DNA of 59,603 nt from Prevotella sp. UBA2725 (GTDB lineage: Bacteria > Bacteroidota > Bacteroidia > Bacteroidales > Bacteroidaceae): assembly GCA_002353825.1 (NCBI GenBank), contig DEKJ01000047.1, forward strand, positions 1 through 59,603. The letters run 5' to 3'. Below the pieces are notes generated by a model. It ran no database searches and had not been told where the DNA came from. It was given only the letters and a program-made list of their open reading frames with translations. The translations under genes and the position numbers were made by a program. Shown here in pieces: positions 49,206 to 58,537 of the stretch. Within the stretch, counting starts at the first letter, position 1. Each line of letters begins with the position of its first letter.

Positions 49206-51605
49206 ATGAAGAGACTCTTTTTTTTCATCATAGCAATTATTGCACCGATCTGTTTGTTCGCTCAGACCTTTACTTTGAAAGGCCGGGTCATCGACGAGGA
49301 AGGCAAACCCGTAGAGTTTGCCTCTGTCTCTTGTGTATCTCAAGGCAAGGCGACGGTTACCTCATTGAAAGGCGAATATAGTCTCACGCTGCATTCAGCC
49401 GATTCGGTCGTCATTCGCTATTCTATGTTGGGCTATCACACGAAGAAGCGCGTGCTCTTTAAGCCTCATGGTACCCAGACTCTGCAAGTTGTGATGTATG
49501 CGAGCTCGAACACGCTCGATGAAGTGAATGTTAAAGGCCAGAAGATTCAGTCGGGCCAGTTAGAAGATCTCAATACGAAACCGCTGAAAAATATGCCTTC
49601 TACTACAGGTAATGCAGTAGAGGAATTGCTTCAGAGTCAGGCTGGTGTGAGCACACATTCAGAGCTCTCTTCACAATATAATGTGCGCGGAGGATCATTC
49701 GATGAGAATTCTGTCTATATCAACAATGTGGAGGTATTCCGCCCATTCCTTGTCCGGAGTGGCCAGCAGGAGGGCCTCTCTATCATCAATCCCGATATGG
49801 TGGGTAATATCGGGTTCTCCACGGGTGGTTACGCAGCTCGCTATGGCGACAAGATGTCTTCTGCACTAGACATCACTTATCGTCGCCCTAAGCGCTTTGA
49901 AGCCGCTGTGGATGCTTCGCTTTTAGGCGCTGGAGCCTATGTCGGGTTCTCTAACAAGAAGTTTGCTTGGTCCAACGGAATACGCTATAAGACAAACCGT
50001 TATCTTCTTGGTACCTTCGATACTAATGGTGAGTACGACCCAAACTTCCTTGATTATCAGACTTATCTTAACTGGCGGCCTAACACCCGGTGGAGCTTTG
50101 ATATTATCGGAGACATATCAGACAACCATTATAATTTTACGCCTAAAGATCGGGAGACAAAGTTCGGTACCTTGGAGAATGTGAAGTCGTTTAAGGTATA
50201 TTTTGCGGGTAAGGAGAAAGACCTCTTCCGTACCTATTTTGGCTCACTGAATATCACACGTCACTATGGCGACTCTACTTCCGTCTCGCTTATTGCATCT
50301 GCCTTTAAGACAGATGAAAAAGAGAGATACGACATTGAAGGTCAATATTGGCTCAATCAGACCGAGACTGCAGAGAATCTTGGTGTTGGCACCTATTTTC
50401 AGCATGCCCGCAACTACCTCAAAGGAAATGTTGAGAGCATTAAGTTGATGGCGAGACATACGGCAAAGCAGCATGATATCGAGGGAGCCTTGACCTACAA
50501 GATGGAACATGTAGAAGAGCAATCGGGTGAGTATGAGATGCGCGACTCTGCCGGTTACATCGTTCCACATACGGGTAAGGACCTTTATATGGTCTATAGT
50601 CTTAGGGCTAACAATACACTGAACAGCAATCGATTGGAGATGTATCTTCAAGATACGTGGCGATTCAAGTCTGGAGGTAGAGAAAGCAACGACAGTACGG
50701 AGCATGATCCAACGCTATACACGCTCAACTATGGTGTTCGCTTCTCTCATTGGAACTATACAAGAGAGTCTATCCTCTCTCCGCGTGTCTCCTTGAGCAT
50801 CATTCCTTCGTTCAATCAGAATCTGAGTTTCCGTTTCGCTACAGGTTTGTACTATCAGGCTCCGTTCTACAAAGAGCTCCGCGATACGACGACGATCAAT
50901 GGCGTGACCTATGCGCTGCTCAATAATAAGATAAAGAGTCAGCGGTCGATCCATTTTATCGGGGGTATGGAGTATCGATTCAAGATTAACAACCGACCGT
51001 TCATGTTCTCTACAGAACTGTATTACAAGTTGTTGAACAATCTCATCCCTTACTCTGTCAACAATATGAAGGTGACTTATTATGGAGACAATAAGGCGAG
51101 TGGCCATGCAGCAGGTCTCGACATGAAGCTCTATGGCGAGTTTGTTCCCGGTACTGATTCATGGCTGACGCTCTCTCTGATGAACACAAAGATGAACTTT
51201 AATGGTCATTCCATGCCGTTGCCTACGGACCAGCGTTATGCCCTCCATCTTTTCTATACCGATTACTTTCCAGGTTCCGATCGTTGGCTGATGACGCTGC
51301 GTCTCACTTATGCGGATGGTCTGCCCTTCTCTGCACCGCATAGAGAGTTGGAGCGCAATGAGTTCCGTGCACCGGCTTATCGTCGAGCAGATATCGGTAT
51401 GACTTATCGGTTGCTCAACAATGAGGATCATCATAGTAAGAGTATCTTCAAGAATATATGGCTCGGTGTTGACTGTCTTAACCTCTTCGACATCAGCAAT
51501 GTCAATTCCTACTATTGGATTACAGATGTCACCAATCAGATGTATGCGGTGCCAAATTATCTCACACGTAGACAGATCAATGCGAAAGTAAGGTTCGAGT
51601 TCTAA
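49206..51605 (+). CDS. TonB-dependent outer-membrane receptor
   Basis: A 799-residue outer-membrane importer. It has a signal peptide (to about Ala20, ICLFAQT), then a carboxypeptidase-regulatory-like domain (FTLKGRVIDEEGKPVEFASVSC, to about 100). The plug contains NVRGGSFDENSVYINNVEVF (about 158-177) and GYAARYGDKMSSALDI, and a 22-stranded-barrel-like part ends in RRQINAKVRFEF with the C-terminal Phe. No SusD partner gene is adjacent, so it is not a Sus-type pair; a small-ligand (metal or vitamin) role is possible. No regulator is adjacent. It may be followed by an uncoupled promoter at 51621. Confidence 0.92.
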   Translation: MKRLFFFIIAIIAPICLFAQTFTLKGRVIDEEGKPVEFASVSCVSQGKATVTSLKGEYSLTLHSADSVVIRYSMLGYHTKKRVLFKPHGTQTLQVVMYASSNTLDEVNVKGQKIQSGQLEDLNTKPLKNMPSTTGNAVEELLQSQAGVSTHSELSSQYNVRGGSFDENSVYINNVEVFRPFLVRSGQQEGLSIINPDMVGNIGFSTGGYAARYGDKMSSALDITYRRPKRFEAAVDASLLGAGAYVGFSNKKFAWSNGIRYKTNRYLLGTFDTNGEYDPNFLDYQTYLNWRPNTRWSFDIIGDISDNHYNFTPKDRETKFGTLENVKSFKVYFAGKEKDLFRTYFGSLNITRHYGDSTSVSLIASAFKTDEKERYDIEGQYWLNQTETAENLGVGTYFQHARNYLKGNVESIKLMARHTAKQHDIEGALTYKMEHVEEQSGEYEMRDSAGYIVPHTGKDLYMVYSLRANNTLNSNRLEMYLQDTWRFKSGGRESNDSTEHDPTLYTLNYGVRFSHWNYTRESILSPRVSLSIIPSFNQNLSFRFATGLYYQAPFYKELRDTTTINGVTYALLNNKIKSQRSIHFIGGMEYRFKINNRPFMFSTELYYKLLNNLIPYSVNNMKVTYYGDNKASGHAAGLDMKLYGEFVPGTDSWLTLSLMNTKMNFNGHSMPLPTDQRYALHLFYTDYFPGSDRWLMTLRLTYADGLPFSAPHRELERNEFRAPAYRRADIGMTYRLLNNEDHHSKSIFKNIWLGVDCLNLFDISNVNSYYWITDVTNQMYAVPNYLTRRQINAKVRFEF

Positions 51606-51620
51606 AAAGATTGAATATTA

Positions 51621-51652
51621 TTTGTCTGATTGAGAATTTTGAGCTAAATTTG
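51621..51652 (+). promoter_or_regulatory. Promoter before the nucleotidyltransferase gene
   Basis: TTTG (51621-51624), 20 bases, then TAAATTTG (51645-51652): a full match, 117 bases before the nucleotidyltransferase ATG. Confidence 0.8.
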
Positions 51653-51716
51653 CCACATGCATTAATAGCACATAGAGGCGCGACATCCATCTTATAAAGA
51701 TAAATTGCTCAAGACA

Positions 51717-51791
51717 ATGACATTAGATTATTGTACAAAGCTAATAAACGATACTAAAGAATTATTGTTATGGATAAGAGACAAGCAATAA
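51717..51791 (+). CDS. Possible 24-residue leader or gene remnant overlapping the nucleotidyltransferase
   Basis: ATG 51717 gives MTLDYCTKLINDTKELLLWI RDKQ, whose last codons overlap the next gene's first codons in another frame. It lies behind a full promoter. It could be a translated leader coupling to the next gene, or the end of a lost partner gene such as a HEPN protein. No family is recognised. Confidence 0.3.
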   Translation: MTLDYCTKLINDTKELLLWIRDKQ

Positions 51792-52069
51792 AGATCGCGG
51801 GCGAATATAAAAAAGAGGTTTCTAAAGTTTTGGACTTCTCAGCTATATATCTATATGGCTCATACAGTAAAGGCACAGCCAGAGCGGACAGTGATATTGA
51901 TATTGCTGTGATAGTTCCTCATCTTAATGATAATTGGTTCCTTACGGTTAAGAAACTTTGGAGAGCCGGCCGTGCTGTAAATAGCTTAATCGAACCTGTT
52001 CTTGTTGAGGAGGATGAACCTTCTCCTCTATATGATGAAGTAACAAGATGGGGTATAGCAATATCTTGA
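51770..52069 (+). CDS. Minimal nucleotidyltransferase (MNT) domain protein
   Basis: A 99-residue protein with the DNA polymerase beta-type nucleotidyltransferase motif YLYGSYSKGTARADSDIDIAV (GSx~9-DxD) at about 28-48. This is the MNT type, which in many genomes adds AMP to a HEPN toxin. No HEPN gene is next to it in this window, so it is an orphan, or its partner has been lost. The C-terminal part (WFLTVKKLWRAGRAVNSLIE) is short. It has a full promoter 117 bases upstream and lies at the end of a plus-strand run. Confidence 0.82.
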   Translation: MDKRQAIKIAGEYKKEVSKVLDFSAIYLYGSYSKGTARADSDIDIAVIVPHLNDNWFLTVKKLWRAGRAVNSLIEPVLVEEDEPSPLYDEVTRWGIAIS

Positions 52070-52082
52070 TGATATTGTGGAA

Positions 52083-52124
52083 GTGTCTTAATGTGACTGC
52101 GATTTTGTGATTTTGTGATTTTTG
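52083..52124. repeat. Solo arm of the AT-core element family (TGTGATTT type)
   Basis: GTGTCTTAATGTGACTGCGA followed by TTTTGTGATT units. It is nearly identical to the right arm at 59224-59266, but no inverted partner lies nearby. It lies between the nucleotidyltransferase stop and the TPR terminator. Confidence 0.7.
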
Positions 52125-52128
52125 AAAC

Positions 52129-52160
52129 AAAAAAGGCGCGCCGGTGATCATCGGTGCGCC
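52129..52160 (-). terminator. Terminator of the TPR gene
   Basis: GGCGCGCCGGTGATCATCGG TGCGCC (52135-52160) forms a strong hairpin. On the minus strand it is followed by TTTTTT (52129-52134), 28 bases after the TPR stop. Confidence 0.88.
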
Positions 52161-52187
52161 TTTAATATTTTATTTATAAGGAAGTTT

Positions 52188-53423
52188 TTACTTCTTCAGC
52201 ATGCTCTCCATATCCTTTGTACGAGCGTCGTTTGCGCCGTAAAGGCTGTAGTAGCACTGATAGAGAGGATAAGCCCAGTTGCTCTGCTGACGGTTAGGAT
52301 CAACCTCCTTAGCCTTCTCCAGATAGCCCATAGACTCCTTGTAAAGCTCTTTCTGAGCAGCAGGATTGCCGTTGATACCTGAAGCCTTTGCGTTGAGCGC
52401 AAAGCCGAGGTAGGTCAGCACCACTGAGTTGTCAGCCTTGATGGCAATAGCCTTCTTGAAGTCGTTGATGCACTCATCCCAGTTAGGATTCTGAGCTTTT
52501 GACTCCTTGTTGACGAGGTTCTGACCCTTCATAGCCCATGCTGTGAAGTTGTTTGGATTGGTTGCGATCGCTTTGTCGAGCACTGCGTTGAGCTCAGTGT
52601 TCATGTTCAGGCCACTGTACATATTGCACAGAATACCGAAAACAGTCTCGTTGCTTGGATCAGCATCGTATGCAGCCTTCATCTTGTTGGCGAAAGCCAG
52701 AGAATCAGCATGATTCTTCAAGTTCATCTGAGCCATAGCATATTTGAAAGTCTCAGCCTGCTTGCGCATGGCTGTATCTTTCATAGCGATGTCTGCATAC
52801 TTCTCTGCACGATCATACTGTTTAGCCTGGTTAGCGTAGAGAGCTGTGTAGTAAGCTACCTGGCCGAGATACTGCTTCTCGCTGTCATGGTTCTTGGCAA
52901 ACAGAGGATTGTCATCGGTATCGAGGAATGTACCCCAATACTTCAGGATGTTGTCCTGGTCGTTGCGCTGAGCATAGTAGTTACCAGCGGTGACGAGCTG
53001 CAGACGAGCATTGCCGGCTGTTGTAGCAAGGGCATCGGTATACTTAGGCTTAACCTTTCCCTTCTCGTTAGGCTCAGCATCGTACTTGGCGCACTCTACA
53101 GCGTTAACAGTTGCATCGTAGGCAGCCTGATAGAAAGCGAGGGTGTCGTACGGTGTCGTCTTCTGCTTCAGCATCTTAGCCTGGATGTTCTGTGCTTCGA
53201 TAGCATTCTGGGCATCAAAGGTCTTGAGCGCGAGCTTTGTCACGTAGTCGTAAGCCTTTGCCTTCTCCTGTGCGTTAGCCATCTGACCGAGGTTCTGCTT
53301 CAAGAGCTGTGAAGCCTGAGTGAAGTCCTTAGCTGCAAGCACGGCCTTCAGAGGCTCACTGTCTCCAGCAAAAGCAGCTGATGTGCCAAGCATCATCAGA
53401 GCTGCAATCATTAGTTTTTTCAT
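52188..53423 (-). CDS. Secreted tetratricopeptide-repeat protein
   Basis: A 411-residue protein with a signal peptide (MKKLMIAALMMLGTSAAFAG) and helical repeats throughout, most clearly in YDRAEKYADIAMKD, NTELNAVLDKAIATNPNNFTAW, CINDFKKAIAIKADNSVVL and SMGYLEKAKEVDPNRQ. These are TPR-type units, probably a periplasmic scaffold. The residue make-up (Ala/Lys/Asn-rich, few Cys) and strong codon bias suggest good expression. It lies between gyrA (37 bases upstream on the same strand) and its own terminator. No specific partner can be named. Confidence 0.88.
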   Translation of the reverse strand: MKKLMIAALMMLGTSAAFAGDSEPLKAVLAAKDFTQASQLLKQNLGQMANAQEKAKAYDYVTKLALKTFDAQNAIEAQNIQAKMLKQKTTPYDTLAFYQAAYDATVNAVECAKYDAEPNEKGKVKPKYTDALATTAGNARLQLVTAGNYYAQRNDQDNILKYWGTFLDTDDNPLFAKNHDSEKQYLGQVAYYTALYANQAKQYDRAEKYADIAMKDTAMRKQAETFKYAMAQMNLKNHADSLAFANKMKAAYDADPSNETVFGILCNMYSGLNMNTELNAVLDKAIATNPNNFTAWAMKGQNLVNKESKAQNPNWDECINDFKKAIAIKADNSVVLTYLGFALNAKASGINGNPAAQKELYKESMGYLEKAKEVDPNRQQSNWAYPLYQCYYSLYGANDARTKDMESMLKK

Positions 53424-53460
53424 AAGCTGTTATTAAAGCTATAATTAAAAGATGTGATTA

Positions 53461-56097
53461 TTAGTTCTCATTATTATTATCATCCGAGTCTGTGGGAGTC
53501 TCGTCGGTCTGCTCCTGTGCGGGAGTTTCTGAAGAGTTGATATCCTGAGAAATCTTCTCGTTGGTCTCATTCCACTTCTGACGGCTCTCTTCCTCAACGG
53601 TTGCCTCAAGCTCTGAACTCATCACCTTGCAGACGCTGGCGATGGTATCGTTCTTCTTCGCCAGATTGATGAGGCGAACGCCTTGTGTTGCACGACCCAT
53701 GACACGGACGTCGGCGACAGCCATGCGGATGACAATGCCACTCTTGTTGATGATCATAAGGTCATTCTCATCCGTGACATTCTTGATAGCCACAAGCTTG
53801 CCGGTCTTCTCCGTGATGGCAATGGTCTTGACACCTTTCTTCGCACGGCTCGTCTTACGATATTCCTCAATCTCAGAGCGTTTTCCGTAGCCATTCTCAG
53901 AGACGACCATTGCGGTCTCCTTTTGAGGATCATTGACAACGATCATGCCTACAACGGCATCGTCGCCACCATCGAGCACCATACCATGCACACCCATAGA
54001 GGCGCGACCTGAAGGACGGATCTGATCCTCATCAAAGCGCACGGCACGACCGTTGCGGTCTGCGAGGATAAGCTCGTTGGAGCCATTCGTCAGACGAACA
54101 TCCACTACTTCGTCACCATCCTGGATGATGAGTGCCTTCACACCGTTGGCGCGTGGACGAGAGTATTCTTTCAGACAAGTCTTCTTCACGATACCATTCT
54201 TGGTTGCGAAGACGACATAGTGAGAATTCGTGAACTCTTCATCGCCAAGGCCACCACTGCGCAGACGTAGGAATGCATTCACCGTATCACCTGTCTCGAG
54301 GTTGAGCAAGTTCTGGATGGCACGGCCCTTGGATGTCTTGTCACCCTCAGGAATGTCATAGCAGTGGAGCCAGTAGCAACGTCCGAGGCGTGTGAAGATC
54401 AGCATCGTCTGATGCATGGTTGCCGGATAGATAAACTCTGTGAAGTCCTTCTCACGCGTGTGAGCACCCTTCGAGCCTACACCACCACGGGCCTGCTCGC
54501 GGAACTCCTTCAGCGGCGTGCGCTTGATATAGCCGAGATGGCTCACGGTAATCACCACGGGATCGTTAGGATAGAAGTCCTCAGCATTGAACTCATGCTC
54601 GTCGGGGATGATCTGCGTGCGACGCTCATCACCATATTTCTGCTTCACCTCAATGAGGTCATCTTTCATCACTTTTTTGCAAAGCTCAGGATCATCGAGA
54701 ATCTGCTGGAGATAAGTGATACGCTTCTCCAACTCATCGTATTCTGCGTGCAGGTCATTGAGACGAAGCTTCGTGAGTTGTGACAGACGCATGTCTACGA
54801 TAGCCTTCGACTGCAACTCATCGAGGTTGAAGCGCTTCTCCAAGTTACGCTGTGCATCCGACGGGCTCTCTGAGCCACGGATGATATGCACCACCTCGTC
54901 GATGTTGTCGCTGGCGATAATCAGGCCTTCGAGGATATGCGCACGCTCCTTGGCTTTGTTCAGGTCGAACTTCGTACGGCGGATCGTCACCTCGTGACGG
55001 TGCTCAATGAAGTAAGCGATACACTCCTTCAGCGAGAGGAGCTTCGGACGAAGCTGTGAGTGGTCGTGCTTGTTAGGCACAAGGGCAATACAGTTGACCG
55101 AGAAGCTGCTCTGCAGGGCGGTCATCTTAAAGAGTTTGTTGAGGATGACCTTCGCATTGGCGTCTTTCTTCACGTCGACAACGATACGCATACCCTGACG
55201 GCCCGTCTCATCGTTGACATTGCTGATACCCTCAAGCTTACCCTCCTTCACGAGGTCGGCTATATACTCGATGAGCTGCTGCTTGTTGACTCCATAAGGA
55301 ATCTCCGTCACCACGATGCGGTCGTGGTTCTCATCGCTCTCAATCTCAGCCTTCGCACGGATGACAACACGGCCACGGCCTGTGCGGTAAGCCTCCTTCA
55401 CGCCCTGCAAGCCATAGATATAAGCGCCTGTAGGGAAGTCGGGAGCGGGGATGTACTTCATTAGACCATCCACATCGATGTCCGGATTGTCGATATAAGC
55501 ACAGCAGCCGTCGATGACCTCACCGAGGTTATGTGTCGGGATATTCGTAGCCATACCCACAGCGATACCGTTGCCACCATTGACAAGGAGGTTCGGGATC
55601 TTTGTAGGCATCACGGTCGGTTCCTTCAAGGTATCATCGAAGTTGTTGACCATATCGACGGTATCCTTGTCGATATCGTCCATGATATGCTCACCCATCT
55701 TCGAGAGTCGGCACTCAGTGTAACGCATGGCAGCCGGTGAGTCGCCATCCACACTACCGAAGTTACCTTGTCCGTCCACAAGCTTGTAGCGCATGTTCCA
55801 CTCCTGGCCCATACGTACAAGGGCACCATACACGGAGCTGTCGCCGTGAGGGTGGTATTTACCAAGCACCTCACCTACGACACGTGCGCATTTCTTATAA
55901 GGTTTGTCACTCGTGTTGCCCAAGCCTAACATACCGTAAAGGATACGGCGATGCACAGGCTTGAAGCCATCCCTGACATCAGGAAGGGCACGAGCCACAA
56001 TGACAGACATCGAGTAGTCGATGTAAGAGGTTTTCATCTCTTCCTCGATGTTAATCTTCATGATCCGATCCTGATCAATGGTCAGATTCTCATCCAT
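53461..56097 (-). CDS. gyrA: DNA gyrase subunit A
   Basis: The DNA-cleaving subunit of gyrase, 878 residues. The winged-helix/tower part has RALPDVRDGFKPVHRRILYGM at about 36-56, KYHPHGDSSVYGALVRM in the quinolone-determining region and the catalytic Tyr126 in AAMRYTECRL. Numbering runs four ahead of E. coli, so Ser87 and Gly91 equal E. coli Ser83 and Asp87. The C-terminal beta-pinwheel shows repeated ...GIVKKTCLKEY, GRAVRFDEDQIR and GKRSEIEEY blades. The GyrA box reads QARGGVGSKG rather than QRRGGKG. An acidic tail ends DSDDNNNEN. No certain promoter was seen. Confidence 0.96.
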   Translation of the reverse strand: MDENLTIDQDRIMKINIEEEMKTSYIDYSMSVIVARALPDVRDGFKPVHRRILYGMLGLGNTSDKPYKKCARVVGEVLGKYHPHGDSSVYGALVRMGQEWNMRYKLVDGQGNFGSVDGDSPAAMRYTECRLSKMGEHIMDDIDKDTVDMVNNFDDTLKEPTVMPTKIPNLLVNGGNGIAVGMATNIPTHNLGEVIDGCCAYIDNPDIDVDGLMKYIPAPDFPTGAYIYGLQGVKEAYRTGRGRVVIRAKAEIESDENHDRIVVTEIPYGVNKQQLIEYIADLVKEGKLEGISNVNDETGRQGMRIVVDVKKDANAKVILNKLFKMTALQSSFSVNCIALVPNKHDHSQLRPKLLSLKECIAYFIEHRHEVTIRRTKFDLNKAKERAHILEGLIIASDNIDEVVHIIRGSESPSDAQRNLEKRFNLDELQSKAIVDMRLSQLTKLRLNDLHAEYDELEKRITYLQQILDDPELCKKVMKDDLIEVKQKYGDERRTQIIPDEHEFNAEDFYPNDPVVITVSHLGYIKRTPLKEFREQARGGVGSKGAHTREKDFTEFIYPATMHQTMLIFTRLGRCYWLHCYDIPEGDKTSKGRAIQNLLNLETGDTVNAFLRLRSGGLGDEEFTNSHYVVFATKNGIVKKTCLKEYSRPRANGVKALIIQDGDEVVDVRLTNGSNELILADRNGRAVRFDEDQIRPSGRASMGVHGMVLDGGDDAVVGMIVVNDPQKETAMVVSENGYGKRSEIEEYRKTSRAKKGVKTIAITEKTGKLVAIKNVTDENDLMIINKSGIVIRMAVADVRVMGRATQGVRLINLAKKNDTIASVCKVMSSELEATVEEESRQKWNETNEKISQDINSSETPAQEQTDETPTDSDDNNNEN

Positions 56098-56255
56098 TAT
56101 TCTTTATTTCTTTATTTGTGTTAATTTTCGATCTGAGGGCATTTAAACGCAAGATTTTCGATTCGCATGCCTATTTCAAAGTGTAAAATTACTCATTTTT
56201 TACGAGATAACAACTAATAGTTGGCGAAAATTTTCCTAAACATGCAATTTATCTT

Positions 56256-56263
56256 TAATTTTG
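56256..56263 (+). promoter_or_regulatory. -7 element before the TSUP permease gene
   Basis: TAATTTTG matches TAnnTTTG, 37 bases before the ATG at 56300. At the -33 distance there is only TTTTC, so the match is partial. The rest of the 200-base gyrA/TSUP gap shows no further feature. Confidence 0.5.
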
Positions 56264-56299
56264 CAGATTGTATAATTAAGAGGTATATTTTTAGAGCCC

Positions 56300-57025
56300 A
56301 TGATCCACGTTATAAGCATCTTTTTGCTGACCATCCTCGCGAGTTTCATCCAGCGGACGACAGGCTTTGGCTTCGGCATCTTTATTATGACGGTTCTGCC
56401 CTATCTGTTGCCATCATATGGTGAGGCAACGACGTTGTCCGGCATGCTGGCCATGACGACCTCCGCCGTGGTGAGCTATCGAATGCGCCGTTATCTCAAC
56501 TGGCATCACCTGGTGCCTATTCTCCTGACGTTTATTGCTGTCTCTACGGTGGCTATCTTCTGCCTCAAGCGGATGGACGATGTAATCCTTCGTCGTATAC
56601 TTGGTGTAGTGCTGATTCTGACGAGTGCTTATTTCTGCTTGCTGAGCAACCGCATCAAATTGGGCACGAAACTCCCTACACAGATTGGTGCTGGCTGCAT
56701 CAGTGGTCTCATGGGTGGATTCTTCGGTATGCAAGGCCCTCCAGCCGTACTTTATTTTATTCAGACTACGAAAGACAAAAACGAATATATGGCTCTTGCG
56801 CAGACCTACTTTTTCATGGGTAATGTCATGATGCTGTGTGTCCGGGCCTACAATGGCTTCCTCACTTTGCCTGTCTGCCGCAGTTATCTCTATGGCATCG
56901 GCGGTGTCGTCATCGGCATGGCTATTGGCGGTTATGTCTTCCGCCACCTCCCTCAGAAAGCATTCAAATATGTTGTTTATGCTTATATAGGCATCAGTGG
57001 TATCATTATATTATTAACAGCATAA
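56300..57025 (+). CDS. TSUP (TauE/SafE) family membrane permease
   Basis: A 241-residue inner-membrane protein with about eight hydrophobic helices, matching the sulfite exporter TauE/SafE group. The start IHVISIFLLTILASFIQRTTGFGFG contains the family's N-terminal GxGxG-like segment, and the internal repeat GCISGLMGGFFGMQGPPAVLYF (about 134-155) mirrors it. Members export or import sulfonates, sulfite or other small organic anions; the substrate is not clear. NhaC starts ten bases after its stop, so the two form a unit. Confidence 0.88.
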   Translation: MIHVISIFLLTILASFIQRTTGFGFGIFIMTVLPYLLPSYGEATTLSGMLAMTTSAVVSYRMRRYLNWHHLVPILLTFIAVSTVAIFCLKRMDDVILRRILGVVLILTSAYFCLLSNRIKLGTKLPTQIGAGCISGLMGGFFGMQGPPAVLYFIQTTKDKNEYMALAQTYFFMGNVMMLCVRAYNGFLTLPVCRSYLYGIGGVVIGMAIGGYVFRHLPQKAFKYVVYAYIGISGIIILLTA

Positions 57026-57034
57026 TAAGTTGTT

Positions 57035-58474
57035 GTGAAGAAATCAATCAAATACATTCTTTCTCTGACGCCTGTCGTCTTCCTCATTCTGTTCCTTGCC
57101 ATCGTCATCCGTATCTATGGCATCGACGCCTTGTCAGGACCGAGCCAACTCGTGCTCATTGCTTCCACGGGCATTGCTGTACTTGTCGCCATGCTCTATT
57201 TCCATCAGTCGTGGAAGACGCTTGAGGAAGAGATCAACCATTCTATCGGGAGCATCGGCTCACCGATCTGCATTCTTCTGCTTATCGGACTGCTCTCGGG
57301 TACCTGGATGGTGAGCGGTGTGGTGCCCATGCTCATCTATTATGGCATGCAGATCATCAATCCTCATGTCTTCCTCGTCTCCGCTTGTGTTATCAGTGCC
57401 ATTGTTTCCGTGATGACCGGCAGCTCGTGGACGACTGTTGCAACCATCGGTGTGGCGCTGATGGGTATCGGTAAAGCGGAGGGCTTCAGTGATGGCTGGA
57501 CGGCAGGAGCCATCCTCTCCGGAGCTTATTTCGGCGACAAGATGTCACCACTCTCCGACACCACAGTCCTCGCTTCCTCTCTTTGCCATGTGCCTCTCTT
57601 CTCGCATATTAAATATATGACGATCACGACGGTGCCATCGTTCACAATCTCACTTGTCATCTTCCTCATAGCCGGATTCTTTGTACCATCGACCGCCAAT
57701 ATCGACACGTCAGCCTTCACCGGAGCATTGGCGTCTAAGTTCAACTTGAGTCTGTGGCTCTTGCTGGTGCCGATCATCACAGGTTGGATGATCTACAGGA
57801 AGTTACCGGCTATCATCGTGTTGTTTGCTTCCTCCGTTATCGCTATCGTCTTTGCCGTTATCTTTCAACCTCATATCCTCGTTGAGATCAGTGGCATGCA
57901 AGAGACTTCTTCCGTTGCTTTATTGAAAGGCTCCTTGCAGAGCGGATTCGGCAAGACGGCAGTGGACAGTGGCTTTGCACCCGTCAATGAGCTCCTTGCT
58001 ACGCGTGGCATGGCGGGTATGCTCAATTCCGTCTGGATCATTCTGTGCGCCATTTGCTTCGGTGGTGTATTGAAGGCAGGTGGCATGTTGGCAAATATCG
58101 TTGAACTGATTGTTCCGTTGACGAAGACGCGTGTGGGCCTCGTGGCATCCACGGTTTTCTCGGGTATCTTTTTCAATGCCACCGCAGCTGACCAATTCCT
58201 TTCTATCATGCTCAATGCCAGCATGTTTAGCGAGATCTATAAAGAAGAAGGTTATGAGAGTCGGCTGCTGAGTCGAAGCATCGAAGACTCGAGTACAGTG
58301 ACCTCTGTGCTTGTTCCTTGGACGACCTGCGGAATGACGCAGTCGACGGTTCTTAACGTTCCTACACTTACTTACCTTCCCTACTGCTTCTTCAATATCC
58401 TCGCGCCTCTGACGAGTATCGTCATAGCAGCAACCGGGTTCAAGATTTACAGAAAAGCAAAACAATTATCTTAA
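57035..58474 (+). CDS. Na+/H+ antiporter NhaC family
   Basis: A 479-residue inner-membrane antiporter with about 12 helices. It starts with GTG (57035) directly after the TSUP gene. Family stretches: LIGLLSGTWMVSGVVPMLIYYG, MTGSSWTTVATIGVALMGIG, AGAILSGAYFGDKMSPLSDTTVLASSL (Asp and Ser/Thr-rich core) and NATAADQFLSIMLNASMF, then SRSIEDSSTVTSVLVPWTTCGM. Close relatives exchange Na+ for H+ or malate for lactate; the fine substrate is open. A Nudix gene follows. Confidence 0.9.
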   Translation: MKKSIKYILSLTPVVFLILFLAIVIRIYGIDALSGPSQLVLIASTGIAVLVAMLYFHQSWKTLEEEINHSIGSIGSPICILLLIGLLSGTWMVSGVVPMLIYYGMQIINPHVFLVSACVISAIVSVMTGSSWTTVATIGVALMGIGKAEGFSDGWTAGAILSGAYFGDKMSPLSDTTVLASSLCHVPLFSHIKYMTITTVPSFTISLVIFLIAGFFVPSTANIDTSAFTGALASKFNLSLWLLLVPIITGWMIYRKLPAIIVLFASSVIAIVFAVIFQPHILVEISGMQETSSVALLKGSLQSGFGKTAVDSGFAPVNELLATRGMAGMLNSVWIILCAICFGGVLKAGGMLANIVELIVPLTKTRVGLVASTVFSGIFFNATAADQFLSIMLNASMFSEIYKEEGYESRLLSRSIEDSSTVTSVLVPWTTCGMTQSTVLNVPTLTYLPYCFFNILAPLTSIVIAATGFKIYRKAKQLS

Positions 58475-58496
58475 AATTCAATTATGCTGACTCTTC

Positions 58497-58534
58497 TCCC
58501 TCCCCTATTGGGGAGGGACGGAGAGAGGCCCATT
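58497..58534. repeat. CCTCCCCTATTGGGGAGGGA palindrome unit
   Basis: TCCCTCCCCTATTGGGGAGG followed by GACGGAGAGAGGCC lies between NhaC and the Nudix start. It belongs to the same family as the cluster at 11.5 kb. Its presence shows that an in-frame ATG at 58484 would add repeat-encoded residues. Confidence 0.7.
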
Positions 58535-58537
58535 ATT

